From: UBA4644 sp964646225
GTDB taxonomy: Bacteria > Bacillota > Clostridia > Oscillospirales > Butyricicoccaceae
Length of the DNA: 32,495 nucleotides
NCBI GenBank assembly: GCA_964646225.1
Contig: CAZYAD010000016.1
Span: forward strand, 1 to 32,495
Direction of reading: 5' to 3'
This document shows, one piece after another, positions 6,595 to 16,279 of this stretch. The notes under the pieces are model-generated. The model was not told where the DNA came from, searched no databases, and was given only the letters and a program-made list of their open reading frames with translations. Made by a program: the position numbers and the translations under genes. How positions within the stretch are numbered: position 1 is the stretch's first letter; each line of letters opens with the position of its first letter.

Positions 6595-7069
6595 CCGCTT
6601 CGGCCTCCTTCGCCTGTTTTTCCAGCCTGGGCTCCATCAGCAGGATGTACACCGCAATCATCCCAACGCCCACGCACAAAAGGATGTCTGCCACATTGAA
6701 GATCGGGAAGTGGATCAGCCGGAAATCGAACAGATCCACCACATAGCCCAGCAGAAAGCGGTCGATCATATTGCCCACCGCGCCGGAGATAATCAGCCGC
6801 AGACCGGTGCGGCCAAAGGCGTTTTTCAGCCAGTTCCGGTGCAGGACATACAGCAGCCCGGCCAGCAGCAGCACGGTCACCGCCAGCAGCAGCCAGCGCT
6901 GGCCGGAAAGCAGGCTGAAGGCCGCGCCGGTGTTTTCGCAATAGGTCAGATGAAAGACCCCCTCCCACAGGGGGATGGTGCCCACCGCCCGCAGCCGGAC
7001 GGAGGCCCAGTATTTCACCAGCTGGTCGGCCACGATGCCCACCAGCGGGATGAGAACATTCAGCAGCAT
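6563..7069 (-). CDS. lspA: Signal peptidase II (lipoprotein signal peptidase)
   Basis: A 168-aa membrane aspartyl protease that cuts signal peptides of prolipoproteins after lipidation. Four transmembrane helices are visible. The catalytic pair is Asp103 in GNMIDRF and Asp128 in FNVADI, and the conserved ENTGAAFS lies at 45-52. The charged tail (EKQAKEAEADGDSDAERRA) is longer than in many family members. The start at 7069 has AAGGAG 5-6 nt upstream; an in-frame extension to 7138 is less likely because it runs into the preceding aldolase gene. It starts 16 bp after the aldolase stop. Confidence 0.96.
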   Translation of the reverse strand: MLLNVLIPLVGIVADQLVKYWASVRLRAVGTIPLWEGVFHLTYCENTGAAFSLLSGQRWLLLAVTVLLLAGLLYVLHRNWLKNAFGRTGLRLIISGAVGNMIDRFLLGYVVDLFDFRLIHFPIFNVADILLCVGVGMIAVYILLMEPRLEKQAKEAEADGDSDAERRA

Positions 7070-7085
7070 AGCTTCTCCTTGTGTT

Positions 7086-7760
7086 TCAGACGGCAGTGAT
7101 CTCCACCGCGCCAGTATCGGGTCTTTGCAGCGGATCACAGGCCCGCAGCGCCCGGCGGCCCTCCTCCGGGATCAGGGTCAGGGGGCCGTAGCTTCGGGCG
7201 ATGGACAGCACCTGGGCGGCCTGCTCCACGGCGCAGGCGGCATCAAAGGCGTGCCAGAGGGTGGCTCCCATGGCAATCGGGCCGTGATTTTGCAGCAGGG
7301 TGATGCAGTTGTCCTGTCCGAAGCCCCTGAGGGCGCTTTCGGCCAGCGCATCGCTGCCCGGCACCTCAAAGGGCACCACCCGCACCGGCGACGAGCAATA
7401 CATACACAGCTCGTGGTGGAACAGGGGAATCTCCTGCCCGGCGGCGGCAGCGGCGGTGGCATAGGGGCTGTGACAATGCACCACGCCGCAGACGCGGGGA
7501 TAGGTGCGGTAGATCAGGGTATGCATGGGCCACTCGGAGGAGGGCTTCCAGCGGCCCTCCACCACCCGGCCATGGATGTCTATGACGGGGATCTCCTCTG
7601 GCCGCAGCAGGTCATAGGGCCGGGAGGAGGGCTTAATGGCGATGAGGCCGCTTTCTCTGTCCCGGACGCTGAGGTTTCCGCCGGTGTGCATGGTCAAACC
7701 GCTTTGCAGCAGCTGGCGGCCATAATAGACCACCTGCTCCCGCAGCTCTTGCAGCAGCAT
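7086..7760 (-). CDS. Class II aldolase/adducin family protein
   Basis: A 224-aa zinc-dependent class II aldolase related to L-fuculose-1-phosphate aldolase and L-ribulose-5-phosphate 4-epimerase. Visible signatures are the phosphate-binding TGGNLS (26-31), SSEWPMH (74-80) with the likely catalytic Glu76, the zinc ligands His95 and His97 in HCHSPYAT, and His159 in NHGP. It should make or break a sugar-phosphate carbon bond or epimerise a sugar phosphate; the exact substrate is not evident because no sugar operon surrounds it. AAAGGAG lies about 10 nt before ATG 7760. It leads the six-gene operon, an odd position for a catabolic enzyme ahead of lspA. Confidence 0.88.
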   Translation of the reverse strand: MLLQELREQVVYYGRQLLQSGLTMHTGGNLSVRDRESGLIAIKPSSRPYDLLRPEEIPVIDIHGRVVEGRWKPSSEWPMHTLIYRTYPRVCGVVHCHSPYATAAAAAGQEIPLFHHELCMYCSSPVRVVPFEVPGSDALAESALRGFGQDNCITLLQNHGPIAMGATLWHAFDAACAVEQAAQVLSIARSYGPLTLIPEEGRRALRACDPLQRPDTGAVEITAV

Positions 7761-7876
7761 GATGCAGGACTCCTTTTCTGTGTTCTGTAAAGTGGATGCC
7801 GGAGGGCGGAGCGCACCAGGCCTCCCTGTTCTTTTTCCCGCGTGTCATCGATTTTCTGCTCCGCTGGGAAGAATGA

Positions 7877-7894
7877 GGAAGCAACTGCGCTTCC
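7877..7894 (-). terminator. Weak hairpin after rpoD
   Basis: GGAAGC / GCTTCC stem with a 6-nt loop, followed on the minus strand by TCATTCTTCC. It lies 28 bp past the rpoD stop. The rest of the gap 7761-7922 holds the aldolase RBS but no clear promoter. Confidence 0.3.
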
Positions 7895-7922
7895 GAAGAA
7901 CACACAGGCTCCCGATGCCGAG

Positions 7923-9041
<1,119 letters not shown>

Positions 9042-9055
9042 GTGTCGTTCCTCCT

Positions 9056-10858
9056 TTATCCCTGCTTGCGCCGGACGGCTTCCAGCAGAAGCTCCGCGTC
9101 ATCCGCCGGTGCATTTCGTTTCTGATATTCATACTGTATGGTACCGATGAGCTCCCGCAGCTCGTCCTTTTGCAGCCGCTGGCCCACTGTTTTTGCCAGA
9201 ATACCGGTGAGCTGCCGCCGTTCGGCCTCCTCCAGCCGATCCATGCAGAAGGCCGGGGCAGGCTCCAGCCCCTGATCCACCCGCTCCAGCGCCAGCTGAT
9301 AGACCTTTGCCAGAAAGGGCGAGGAGAACTGCTCCGGATCCAGCCGCACCTGGGCGAACTCGGTGAGTTCCCGATCCCCCAGCACGGCGGCGATCAGCTG
9401 CTCCTCGGCCACCGCCGACCTGGGGTTGCTATAATGCAGGCTCCACTCCTTTGGCTGGAAGCGCTGTTCGGGCTGCAGCGCCTCCCGCTCGGTCTGCTTC
9501 TGCCTGCGGCGCACCTCCTGCCGGCGCAGCCGCTCCACATCGGCCCGGAGAGCGTCGGCGGGCAGACCGGATTCCTGCGCCGCCGTCAGCAGATACAGCT
9601 CCCGCTCGGCAGCCGAGGCCACTCCGGCGATATATCCGGCGGCCTCCCGGACATAGGCCAGCTTCTGTGCGCTGTCCTCCAGGGAGGGGTATTTTTTGCG
9701 GATCTCCCCCATGCGGTACTCGCCGTCGCTCTGGGGCTTGTCCAGCAGCCGCCGGAAGGCCTCTGCCCCGTTTTGCCGGATAAAATCATCCGGATCCACC
9801 TTTTGTGGGCGGCCCTCGCTGTCATAGAGGATGCGTCCCTGGCCATCCCGCCGGGGGGGCAGCCGCAGCACCCGCACCTCCAGCCCGTTCTGCCGAAGGA
9901 TATCGATGGCCTTTTCGGTGGCCTTCTGCCCGGCGGCATCGGCATCGTAGCAGATGACCACCTGCCGGGTGTATTTTCCCAGCAGCCGGGCCTGATCGGC
10001 GGTAAAGGCCGTCCCGCAGGAGGCCACTGCGCTGTCAAAGCCCGCCTGATGCAGTGCGATCACATCAATGTTGCCCTCGCACAGGATGAACCGGTCGGCC
10101 TTGGTCTTTTTGGCCAGATTCATGGCGTAAAGCGTCCGGGATTTGCTGTACACCGGGGTATCGGAGCTGTTGACATACTTCCTTCCGTCGCCGTCCCCCC
10201 GGATGACCCTGCCGCCAAAGGCTACCACATCTCCCCGGATATCAATGATGGGGAACATCACCCTTCCCCGGAAGAAGGGATACAGCCGCCCGTTCCGGGT
10301 GCGGCCCGCCAGACGGGCGCTTTCCAGCTCGCTGTCGGTATAGCCCTTCTGCCGCATGGCCCGGAGGAAGCTGTCCCAGTCATCGGGAGCCCAGCCCAGG
10401 CCGAAGCGCACCACCGTCTGGGGGGTCATGCCCCGCTTTTGCAGCAGATATTGCAGCGCCTCCCCGCCCTGCTCGCCCCGCAGCGTCTCGTGGAACCAGC
10501 GGGCGGCTTCCCGGTTCAGGGCCAGCAGCCGCTGCCGCTGCAGGCGGCCCCGGCCGCCGTCCTCCTCCTCCGGAAGCTCCATACCATTGAGCTGAGCCAG
10601 CTTGCGGACAGCCTCGATATAGGGCAGGTTTTCAATCTTCATTAAAAAGTGGATGGCGCTGCCGCCCTCTCCGCAGCCGAAGCACTTGAAGAACTGCTTG
10701 TCCTGACTCACCGAAAAGGAGGGGGTCTTTTCATGATGAAAGGGACAGCAGGCCCAGTAATTGGCGCCCTTGCGCTTCAGCGGCACATAGCGGTTCACCA
10801 GATCCACGATATCTGTCCGGGCCAGAAGCTCGTCCAGAAACTGCTGGGGCAGGGCCAT
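9056..10858 (-). CDS. dnaG: DNA primase
   Basis: A 600-aa replication primase that makes RNA primers for DNA polymerase III. The N-terminal CHC2 zinc finger uses Cys38, His41, Cys59 and Cys62 (CPFHHEKTPSF ... FFKCFGCGEGG). The RNA polymerase core contains YPFFRGRVMFPI, and the TOPRIM part has ILCEGNIDVIALHQAGF with its catalytic Glu and the CYDADAAGQKA metal-binding loop. The C-terminal about 150 residues are the helicase (DnaB) interacting domain. Length is typical. The RBS (AAGGAAAGG, 12 nt before ATG 10858) is looser than its neighbours'. It lies between dgt and rpoD. Confidence 0.98.
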   Translation of the reverse strand: MALPQQFLDELLARTDIVDLVNRYVPLKRKGANYWACCPFHHEKTPSFSVSQDKQFFKCFGCGEGGSAIHFLMKIENLPYIEAVRKLAQLNGMELPEEEDGGRGRLQRQRLLALNREAARWFHETLRGEQGGEALQYLLQKRGMTPQTVVRFGLGWAPDDWDSFLRAMRQKGYTDSELESARLAGRTRNGRLYPFFRGRVMFPIIDIRGDVVAFGGRVIRGDGDGRKYVNSSDTPVYSKSRTLYAMNLAKKTKADRFILCEGNIDVIALHQAGFDSAVASCGTAFTADQARLLGKYTRQVVICYDADAAGQKATEKAIDILRQNGLEVRVLRLPPRRDGQGRILYDSEGRPQKVDPDDFIRQNGAEAFRRLLDKPQSDGEYRMGEIRKKYPSLEDSAQKLAYVREAAGYIAGVASAAERELYLLTAAQESGLPADALRADVERLRRQEVRRRQKQTEREALQPEQRFQPKEWSLHYSNPRSAVAEEQLIAAVLGDRELTEFAQVRLDPEQFSSPFLAKVYQLALERVDQGLEPAPAFCMDRLEEAERRQLTGILAKTVGQRLQKDELRELIGTIQYEYQKRNAPADDAELLLEAVRRKQG

Positions 10859-11039
10859 CGGCTGTCACATCCTTTCCTTGTATCGGCGTCATTCTGCGCA
10901 CATCATCCGCAACATGAGCGCCTTCTCCTGCGGGGCTTGCCGCCCCAAACCCCGCGCTGCTTTCCACCGGGTAACATCGCCAAAGCCCGCCTGGGCGTTT
11001 CGACTCGTTCCGGAACCTCCACGCCCTGTGCAGCGCCCC
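10859..11039 (-). other. 181-bp gap between dgt and dnaG
   Basis: This gap contains the dnaG RBS and a GGGGC / GCCCC hairpin near 10937-10952 (minus GGGGCGGCAAGCCCC). I see no convincing -35/-10 pair and no T-tract, so dnaG may be read through from dgt or use a promoter inside dgt. No gene is supported. Confidence 0.4.
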
Positions 11040-12044
11040 TCAATACTTGCTCCAGCTCTTGGGGACCGTCAGCTCCTGAAACATCATCACGGCGTACCGG
11101 TCGGTCATGCCGGCAATGTAGTCGCACACGGCGGCCTCCACGCCGTCCCGGTCGGCAATGGCCCAGTACTCTCCCGGCAGCCTTCCCGCATCCTGCACAA
11201 AATGGCGGTACAGATACCGGACGATGGCCTCGCTCTTGCCTTCCTCCCCCTTGGCCACCGGATTCTGATAGACCTGCTCAAACATAAACGCCCGCAGCGC
11301 CTCCATGGCGGCGGCGGTGGAAGCGTCCATGCCCACCTGCCCGTTTCCCCGTCCAAAGGTCACCATGGCGTTCACCAGCGCGGATATCCGCCGGCTGTGA
11401 GTGCTGCCCAGAGACAGCTTCAGGTCAAAGGGGATGTCCTCCTCTGACAGCACCCCCGCCCGCACGGCGTCATCGATATCGTGATTGATATAGGCGATGC
11501 GGTCGGCATAGCGGACGATGCGCCCCTCGGGGGTGTCTGCCTCTCTGGGGCCGGTGTGGCAGACGATGCCGTCCAGCACCTCCCGGGTCAGATTCAGGCC
11601 CCGGCCGTCCTTTTCCAGCAGCCGTACCACCCGCAGGCTCTGCTCGTTGTGGTTGAAGGGGCGGCCCAGCGCCTCGGAAAGGGCCCGCTCTCCGGCGTGA
11701 CCGAAGGGGGTGTGTCCCAGATCATGCCCCAGGGCAATGGCCTCGGTGAGATCCTCGTTGAGCCGCAGGGCCCGGGCCACCGTGCGGGAGATCTGAGCCA
11801 CCTCCAGCGTATGGGTCAGGCGGGTACGGTAATGGTCGCCCTCCGGCGAGAGGAACACCTGGGTCTTGTGCTTCAGCCGGCGGAAGCTTTTGCAGTGGAT
11901 GATGCGATCCCGATCCCGCATAAAGCAGGTGCGCACCTCGTCGGGCCGGTCCGGATGCTCTCTTCCCCGGCTTTCTGCCGAAAGGGTAGCCCCGGGGGCC
12001 AGCAGCGTCCGTTCCTCCTGCTCAATGCGTTCCCGAACGGTCAT
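11040..12044 (-). CDS. dgt: Deoxyguanosinetriphosphate triphosphohydrolase family protein (HD domain)
   Basis: A 334-aa dGTPase-like enzyme that hydrolyses dNTPs to a nucleoside plus triphosphate. It has the family start (MTVRERIEQEERTLL...ATLSAESRGRE), the RDRDRIIHCKSFRRLKHKTQ segment, and the HD metal site: His78 (RTRLTHTLE), His107-Asp108 (GHDLGHTPFGH) and Asp181 (RYADRIAY). The ATG at 12044 was chosen because it matches family N-termini and follows GGAAGGAG. A GTG at 12080 gives 12 more residues without a better RBS. It is the short clostridial form that often precedes dnaG, which is the arrangement here. Confidence 0.93.
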   Translation of the reverse strand: MTVRERIEQEERTLLAPGATLSAESRGREHPDRPDEVRTCFMRDRDRIIHCKSFRRLKHKTQVFLSPEGDHYRTRLTHTLEVAQISRTVARALRLNEDLTEAIALGHDLGHTPFGHAGERALSEALGRPFNHNEQSLRVVRLLEKDGRGLNLTREVLDGIVCHTGPREADTPEGRIVRYADRIAYINHDIDDAVRAGVLSEEDIPFDLKLSLGSTHSRRISALVNAMVTFGRGNGQVGMDASTAAAMEALRAFMFEQVYQNPVAKGEEGKSEAIVRYLYRHFVQDAGRLPGEYWAIADRDGVEAAVCDYIAGMTDRYAVMMFQELTVPKSWSKY

Positions 12045-12172
12045 AGGCGTCACCGCTCCTTCCCTGTTTTTCTTGCTCACTTTATAAATACGCGGAAAAT
12101 CCCGATTTCCTCTTTTTTTGAGAAAATTTTTTCAAAAAGCTCTTGCCCACTCATTTACGAGAGTGACATACA

Positions 12173-12796
12173 CTACAGCCGCTTGCCCCGCAGCTCCTCC
12201 CCCAGATAAACACATTCCAGCCGCCCGTTGGTGCTGTCCACCAGTTTGGCGCAAAACGCCTCGTACCGTTCCTTCGGCAGCGCCACCGTCAGCACCACAG
12301 ACGCACCGAAATCAGCCCCGGCCTCCTCAGCGTCAAAGCCCGGCAGCAGTCGCCGCACCTGCTCCAGCAGATTGTAGGGACAGTCCAGCAGCACCTGGGC
12401 ATAGGGCATCATCATGGCCTGCCCCGCCGCGTCCAGCGCCAGCTTGCAGGTGTGGGAATAGGCCCGCACCAGTCCCCCCGCGCCCAGCAGCGTGCCGCCG
12501 AAGTACCGGGTGATGATGCACAGCACATCATACACCTCTTCCTTTTTCAGCACCTCCAGGGTGGGCATACCCGATGTCCCCTGAGGCTCGCCATCGTCAG
12601 AAAACCGCATCACACCGTTTTGCAGGATGTAGGCGTACACATTGTGGCTGGCATCCCAGTACTTTTTCCGTGCGGCGGCCAGCAGCTCCTGACACTGCTC
12701 GGGGGTGCTGACCTTATAAATATGGCCGATGAATCGGGACTTTTTCTCCGCGAATTCGATCTCGGCCTCCTGATAAGGCACCTTAAAATTCTTCAT
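12173..12796 (-). CDS. YigZ/IMPACT family protein
   Basis: A 207-aa member of the UPF0029 (IMPACT/YigZ) family. It has the conserved EIEFAEKKSRFIGHIYKV start, the FSDDGEPQGTSGMP loop (about residues 65-78) and the ITRYFGGTLLGAGGLVRAY block (about 92-110). A ferredoxin-like C-terminal DUF1949 domain follows. Bacterial roles are poorly defined; eukaryotic IMPACT regulates translation through GCN1. The frame extends upstream to 12892, but ATG 12796 fits the family start and has GAGGGAG upstream. It overlaps the end of hflX by 14 bp, so the two are co-translated. The 128-bp gap to dgt has no clear terminator. Confidence 0.92.
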   Translation of the reverse strand: MKNFKVPYQEAEIEFAEKKSRFIGHIYKVSTPEQCQELLAAARKKYWDASHNVYAYILQNGVMRFSDDGEPQGTSGMPTLEVLKKEEVYDVLCIITRYFGGTLLGAGGLVRAYSHTCKLALDAAGQAMMMPYAQVLLDCPYNLLEQVRRLLPGFDAEEAGADFGASVVLTVALPKERYEAFCAKLVDSTNGRLECVYLGEELRGKRL

Positions 12797-14093
12797 CTTC
12801 CGGCTCCCTCTGATCCTCCGGCAGCAGCTCCCGGATGCGGCCGTAGGTCTTCGGATCCACCACCGCCTCGATGTCGATACCACTTTCCACATACTCGGCC
12901 TTTTTCACATTGGCCTCCCGATAGAGGCGATCCAGCACGCCGGCCTGACTGTAGGGCAGCACAAAACGCACGGTGCGCAGGCCTTCCCCCAGCTGACGGC
13001 AGATCTGCCGCACCAGATTGTCCAGTCCCATTCCCCTTGCAGCGGCGGTATAGATGGCCCCGCTTTCCCGGGGGAGCTGCTCCTCCCGCAGGAGATCCAC
13101 CTTATTAAATACGGTGAGCCGGGGCGTCCTTTCGGCCCCCAGCTGACAGCACAGCTCCTCCACCACCTGGGCCTGCAGACGCCACTGTGGGTCGCTGGCG
13201 TCGATGACGTGCACCAGCACATCGGCGTAGCGCAGTTCCTCCAGCGTGGAGCGGAAGGCATCCACCAAATGGTGGGGCAGCTTTCGGATGAAGCCCACGG
13301 TGTCGGAGATCAGCACATCCCCCAGTTCTTCGGTGTGCAGCACCCGGGTGGTGGGATCCAGCGTATCAAACAACCGGTCGTTGGCGTGTACCCCTGCGCC
13401 GGTGAGGGCGTTCAACAGGGTGGATTTGCCCGCGTTGGTATAGCCTACGATGCACACCAGCGGCACCTCGGATTTTTCCCGCTTGCTGCGCTGGGTGGCA
13501 CGCACCCGCTGGAGGTCGTCAATCTCCTTTTCCAGCTTCTGAATCTTGCGCCGGATGTGGCGGCGGTCGGTCTCCAGCTGGGTCTCGCCGGGGCCGCGGG
13601 TGCCAATGGGGCTGGAGCCGCCCGAGGCGGTCTGCCGCACCAGATGGGTCCACATACCGGTGAGGCGAGGCAGCAGGTACTGGTACTGGGCCAGCTCCAC
13701 CTGCAATTTGCCCTCTGCCGTGGTGGCGCGGTCGGCAAAGATATCCAGGATCAGGGCGTTACGGTCAATGACCCGGCAGGAAAGCTCTTCCTCCAGCGAC
13801 CGCCCCTGCGAGGGAGAAAGCTCGTTGTCAAAAATCACCAGGTTGATGTCGTTGGCTGCGATGAGCTCCCGCAGCTCCTGCACCTTGCCCTCGCCGATGA
13901 AGGTGCGGGGGTCCGGGGTGTGACGATTCTGCATTGCGGTGAGGATGGTTTCGCCGCCGGCGGTGGACAAAAGCTCCCGCAGCTCGTTCATAGTATCCTC
14001 ATCGGAATTGTCAAAATCGGCGGCGCTGTCGCAGGACAGGCCCACCAGCAGGGCCCGCCCCCGGACATCCTCCCGTTTTTCCAGCATGCTCAT
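12783..14093 (-). CDS. hflX: GTPase HflX
   Basis: A 436-aa ribosome-associated GTPase that splits stalled or stress-arrested 70S ribosomes. The N-terminal nucleotide-binding domain (about 1-150) includes TFIGEGKVQEL, followed by the RGPGETQLETDRR linker (166-178) and a coiled helix. The G domain carries G1 GYTNAGKST (217-225), G3 DTVGFIRKLP and G4 NKVD, with the usual HLVDAFRSTLEE switch region. The C-terminal domain ends in an acidic tail (EDQREPEDEEF). The start at 14093 (ATG AGC ATG) has GAGGTG about 11 nt upstream. Co-transcribed with yigZ; no clear promoter was found in the 14094-14255 gap. Confidence 0.96.
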   Translation of the reverse strand: MSMLEKREDVRGRALLVGLSCDSAADFDNSDEDTMNELRELLSTAGGETILTAMQNRHTPDPRTFIGEGKVQELRELIAANDINLVIFDNELSPSQGRSLEEELSCRVIDRNALILDIFADRATTAEGKLQVELAQYQYLLPRLTGMWTHLVRQTASGGSSPIGTRGPGETQLETDRRHIRRKIQKLEKEIDDLQRVRATQRSKREKSEVPLVCIVGYTNAGKSTLLNALTGAGVHANDRLFDTLDPTTRVLHTEELGDVLISDTVGFIRKLPHHLVDAFRSTLEELRYADVLVHVIDASDPQWRLQAQVVEELCCQLGAERTPRLTVFNKVDLLREEQLPRESGAIYTAAARGMGLDNLVRQICRQLGEGLRTVRFVLPYSQAGVLDRLYREANVKKAEYVESGIDIEAVVDPKTYGRIRELLPEDQREPEDEEF

Positions 14094-14139
14094 GGATTCC
14101 GGTCACCTCTTTGTTTGTGTAGATTTCGATCTTGTATCA

Positions 14140-14246
14140 GGGAAAGGGTTCGGGGCCGCAGGCCCCGCTGAGAACGCGAAGGCTGACGGAGGAGGCACAA
14201 GCTTCCGGCAGTGTCCCCGCTTCGGTGATAAGGCCTTCCCTTTCCC
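14140..14246. repeat. 107-bp palindrome-bounded intergenic element
   Basis: The ends are GGGAAAGGG (14140-14148) and CCCTTTCCC (14238-14246). Inside lies a CGGGGCC / GGCCCCG hairpin (14151-14167) and, at 14198-14209, CAAGCTTCCGGC, the reverse complement of the 12-mer at 97-108. It sits between the hflX start and the rpmE terminator, with no ORF. It looks like a small non-autonomous dispersed repeat, but its copy number cannot be measured here. Confidence 0.45.
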
Positions 14247-14255
14247 GGGAACTAC

Positions 14256-14282
14256 GAAAAGCGGCGCCGGAAAGGCGCCGCT
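14256..14282 (-). terminator. Terminator of rpmE
   Basis: AGCGGCGCC / GGCGCCGCT stem of 9 bp with a 5-nt loop, followed by TTTTC on the minus strand, 21 bp past the rpmE stop. Confidence 0.85.
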
Positions 14283-14303
14283 GTATCCTCGTATGGCTCA
14301 GCT

Positions 14304-14510
14304 TTACTTCTGCTCCAGGTTGAAACGCTTCTTGAAACGGTCAACACGGCCGCCGGTATCAACCAGCTTCTGCTTGCCGGTATAGAAGGGATGGCAGTTG
14401 CTGCAGATGTCCACGCGCAGATTGGCCTTGGTGGAGCCGGTCTGGAACTCGTTGCCGCAGGCGCACTTCACGGTAGTCACCTGATAGTTGGGATGGATAC
14501 CCTCTTTCAT
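14304..14510 (-). CDS. rpmE: 50S ribosomal protein L31
   Basis: A 68-aa zinc-containing (C+) form of L31, a large-subunit protein at the subunit interface. Cys16 and Cys18 (KCACGNEF) and Cys36 and Cys39 (DICSNCHPFYTGKQK) are the zinc ligands. The presence of all four suggests this is the zinc-replete paralogue. It is a single-gene unit: promoter 14553-14581, RBS GAGGTGAGAAGAA just before ATG 14510, and terminator 14256-14282. Confidence 0.97.
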   Translation of the reverse strand: MKEGIHPNYQVTTVKCACGNEFQTGSTKANLRVDICSNCHPFYTGKQKLVDTGGRVDRFKKRFNLEQK

Positions 14511-14552
14511 TTCTTCTCACCTCGCAGTCGATCACTACTTTTCGCATAGGCT

Positions 14553-14581
14553 ATGATACCACATTCCTTTGCGGATTGCAA
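14553..14581 (-). promoter_or_regulatory. Sigma-A promoter for rpmE
   Basis: TTGCAA (14576-14581) and TATCAT (14553-14558) on the minus strand, 17-bp spacer. Divergent from the foldase promoter. Confidence 0.8.
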
Positions 14582-14656
14582 CCCCTTTTTTCAAAAATAC
14601 CTGCCGGAAAAGCTGAGAAATTTCCGTAAATTTTCCCTTCTTCAGGAAAAAAGGTA

Positions 14657-14685
14657 TTGACTTTTTCCCTGCCTGCGACCATAAT
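14657..14685 (+). promoter_or_regulatory. Sigma-A promoter for the parvulin-type foldase
   Basis: TTGACT (14657-14662) and CATAAT (14680-14685) with a 17-bp spacer, about 50 bp before ATG 14735. Confidence 0.7.
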
Positions 14686-14734
14686 TGAAACGATTGCTAC
14701 AATCGAAATCTAAAAGCAAGGATGGATAAATCTT

Positions 14735-16255
14735 ATGGCGAAATCCGCAGGCGCCAACCGGCGCAACGATGAAAACAAGATCAATCCCGGCATCAAGATC
14801 ACTCTGATCGTGGTTGCTGTCCTTTGCGTCGTCATGCTGGTCTATACCGCCGTTGATGCTTTGGGCATCATCGACCGCAGCACCACTGCCATGACCGTGG
14901 GCGAGGACAAGATCTCCGTTACCGAACTGAACCAGTATTACCGCAGCACCCGCAGCTCCTTTTTGAACGAAAACGCCTATATGCTGAGTATGTATGGCTA
15001 TGACCTTACCTCCGGTACCTTCGATCTCCAGACCTGCCTGTATGATTCCTCCATGACCTGGAAGGATTATCTGATGAAGCAGGCCCAGAACATCGCCAAG
15101 GAGGTCAGCCTGCTCTATCAGGAGGCCAACGCCAACGGCTATGAGATGTCTGCCGACGATCAGGAACAGTACGACCAGTATATGCAGTCTCTGGAGGAGG
15201 CCGCCGAGGAGTATGGCGTTTCCACCTCCAAGTACTGCAAGCTGCTGTACGGCTCCGGCACCAGACTGTCTGATGTGGAGTCCTACTATCAGAAGCGTGT
15301 CTACACCGCCGGCTACTACAACACCGTGGTGGAAGGCTTCGGCATTGACGATGCCGCCGTCCGGGCCTATTATGAGGAAAACGCTGACGATTACGACGAG
15401 ATGAACTACTATCTCTACAGCGTGAAGTACGATACCTTTACCTACGATGCCGACAGCACCGAGGAGGGTGCGCCCGCCAGCGAGGAAGAGGCCGAAAAAA
15501 TGACCGAGGAGGCCAAGGAGGCCGCCCGGCAGGAGGCTGAGGCGCTGATGGCCCGGATGAACGGCACCGGTGCCGACTTTGACAGCGTCTGCGCCGCCGC
15601 AGATGAGGAGTTCACCACCGGCAAGACCCAGACCGTGGTTTCCTCTCTCAGCGAGGACAGCGACATCGGCGCCTGGCTGCTGGAGTCAGGTCGCAAGGCC
15701 GGCGACCTGACGGTGGCCGAGGACGAAAACAGCTCCGCCATGTGCGTCCTGCTGTATGAGGGTCGCGAGGAGAACGACGACTACACCGTGGCCGTCCGTC
15801 ACTGCCTGATCGCCTTTGAGACTGCCAAGACCGACGCCACCGAGGAGGAGGTCGCCGCCGTGGAGACCGCCAACGAGGGCAAGAAGGCCGAGGCCGAGGC
15901 GCTGTATGCCGAGTGGAAGGCCGGCGATGCCACTGAGGAGAGCTTTATCGCCATGACCCAGGAGCATTCCGCCGACAACGCCGACGAGGGCGGTCTGTAC
16001 ACCGGCGTGTATCAGGGCCAGATGTTGACCGCCTTCAACGACTGGTGCTTTGATGAGAGCCGCAAGCCCGGCGACACCGACATTGTGGAAAGCGAGTATG
16101 GCTACCACATCATGTACTTCGTGGAGAACGAGGGCCTGAGCTATCTCACTGATATCCGTGACACGCTGGAGTCCGAGAAGTACGAGGAGTATCTGACCGC
16201 TCTGGAGAGTGCCTGCACCATCACCTACAACAACACCGCCATCGACATGATGTAA
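14735..16255 (+). CDS. Membrane-anchored peptidyl-prolyl cis-trans isomerase (parvulin/PrsA-SurA type)
   Basis: A 506-aa extracytoplasmic foldase that should help exported proteins fold. A basic N-terminus (AKSAGANRRNDENKINPG) precedes a transmembrane anchor at about residues 20-42, so the rest faces outward. Residues about 50-225 resemble the SurA N-terminal chaperone domain (TTAMTVGEDKISVTELNQYY). A charged Glu/Ala-rich stretch (EEGAPASEEEAEKMTEEAK) at about 247-265 leads into a degenerate region. A rotamase domain lies at about 350-460 (VAVRHCLIAF ... DEGGLYTGVYQGQM ... VESEYGYHIMYFVE). There is no lipobox, so unlike Bacillus PrsA it is anchored by a helix. The RBS is AAGGATGG. It is monocistronic, ending at the terminator 16280-16314. 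Confidence 0.9.
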   Translation: MAKSAGANRRNDENKINPGIKITLIVVAVLCVVMLVYTAVDALGIIDRSTTAMTVGEDKISVTELNQYYRSTRSSFLNENAYMLSMYGYDLTSGTFDLQTCLYDSSMTWKDYLMKQAQNIAKEVSLLYQEANANGYEMSADDQEQYDQYMQSLEEAAEEYGVSTSKYCKLLYGSGTRLSDVESYYQKRVYTAGYYNTVVEGFGIDDAAVRAYYEENADDYDEMNYYLYSVKYDTFTYDADSTEEGAPASEEEAEKMTEEAKEAARQEAEALMARMNGTGADFDSVCAAADEEFTTGKTQTVVSSLSEDSDIGAWLLESGRKAGDLTVAEDENSSAMCVLLYEGREENDDYTVAVRHCLIAFETAKTDATEEEVAAVETANEGKKAEAEALYAEWKAGDATEESFIAMTQEHSADNADEGGLYTGVYQGQMLTAFNDWCFDESRKPGDTDIVESEYGYHIMYFVENEGLSYLTDIRDTLESEKYEEYLTALESACTITYNNTAIDMM

Positions 16256-16279
16256 TTCTCCGCAGTTACACAGCTGCCC

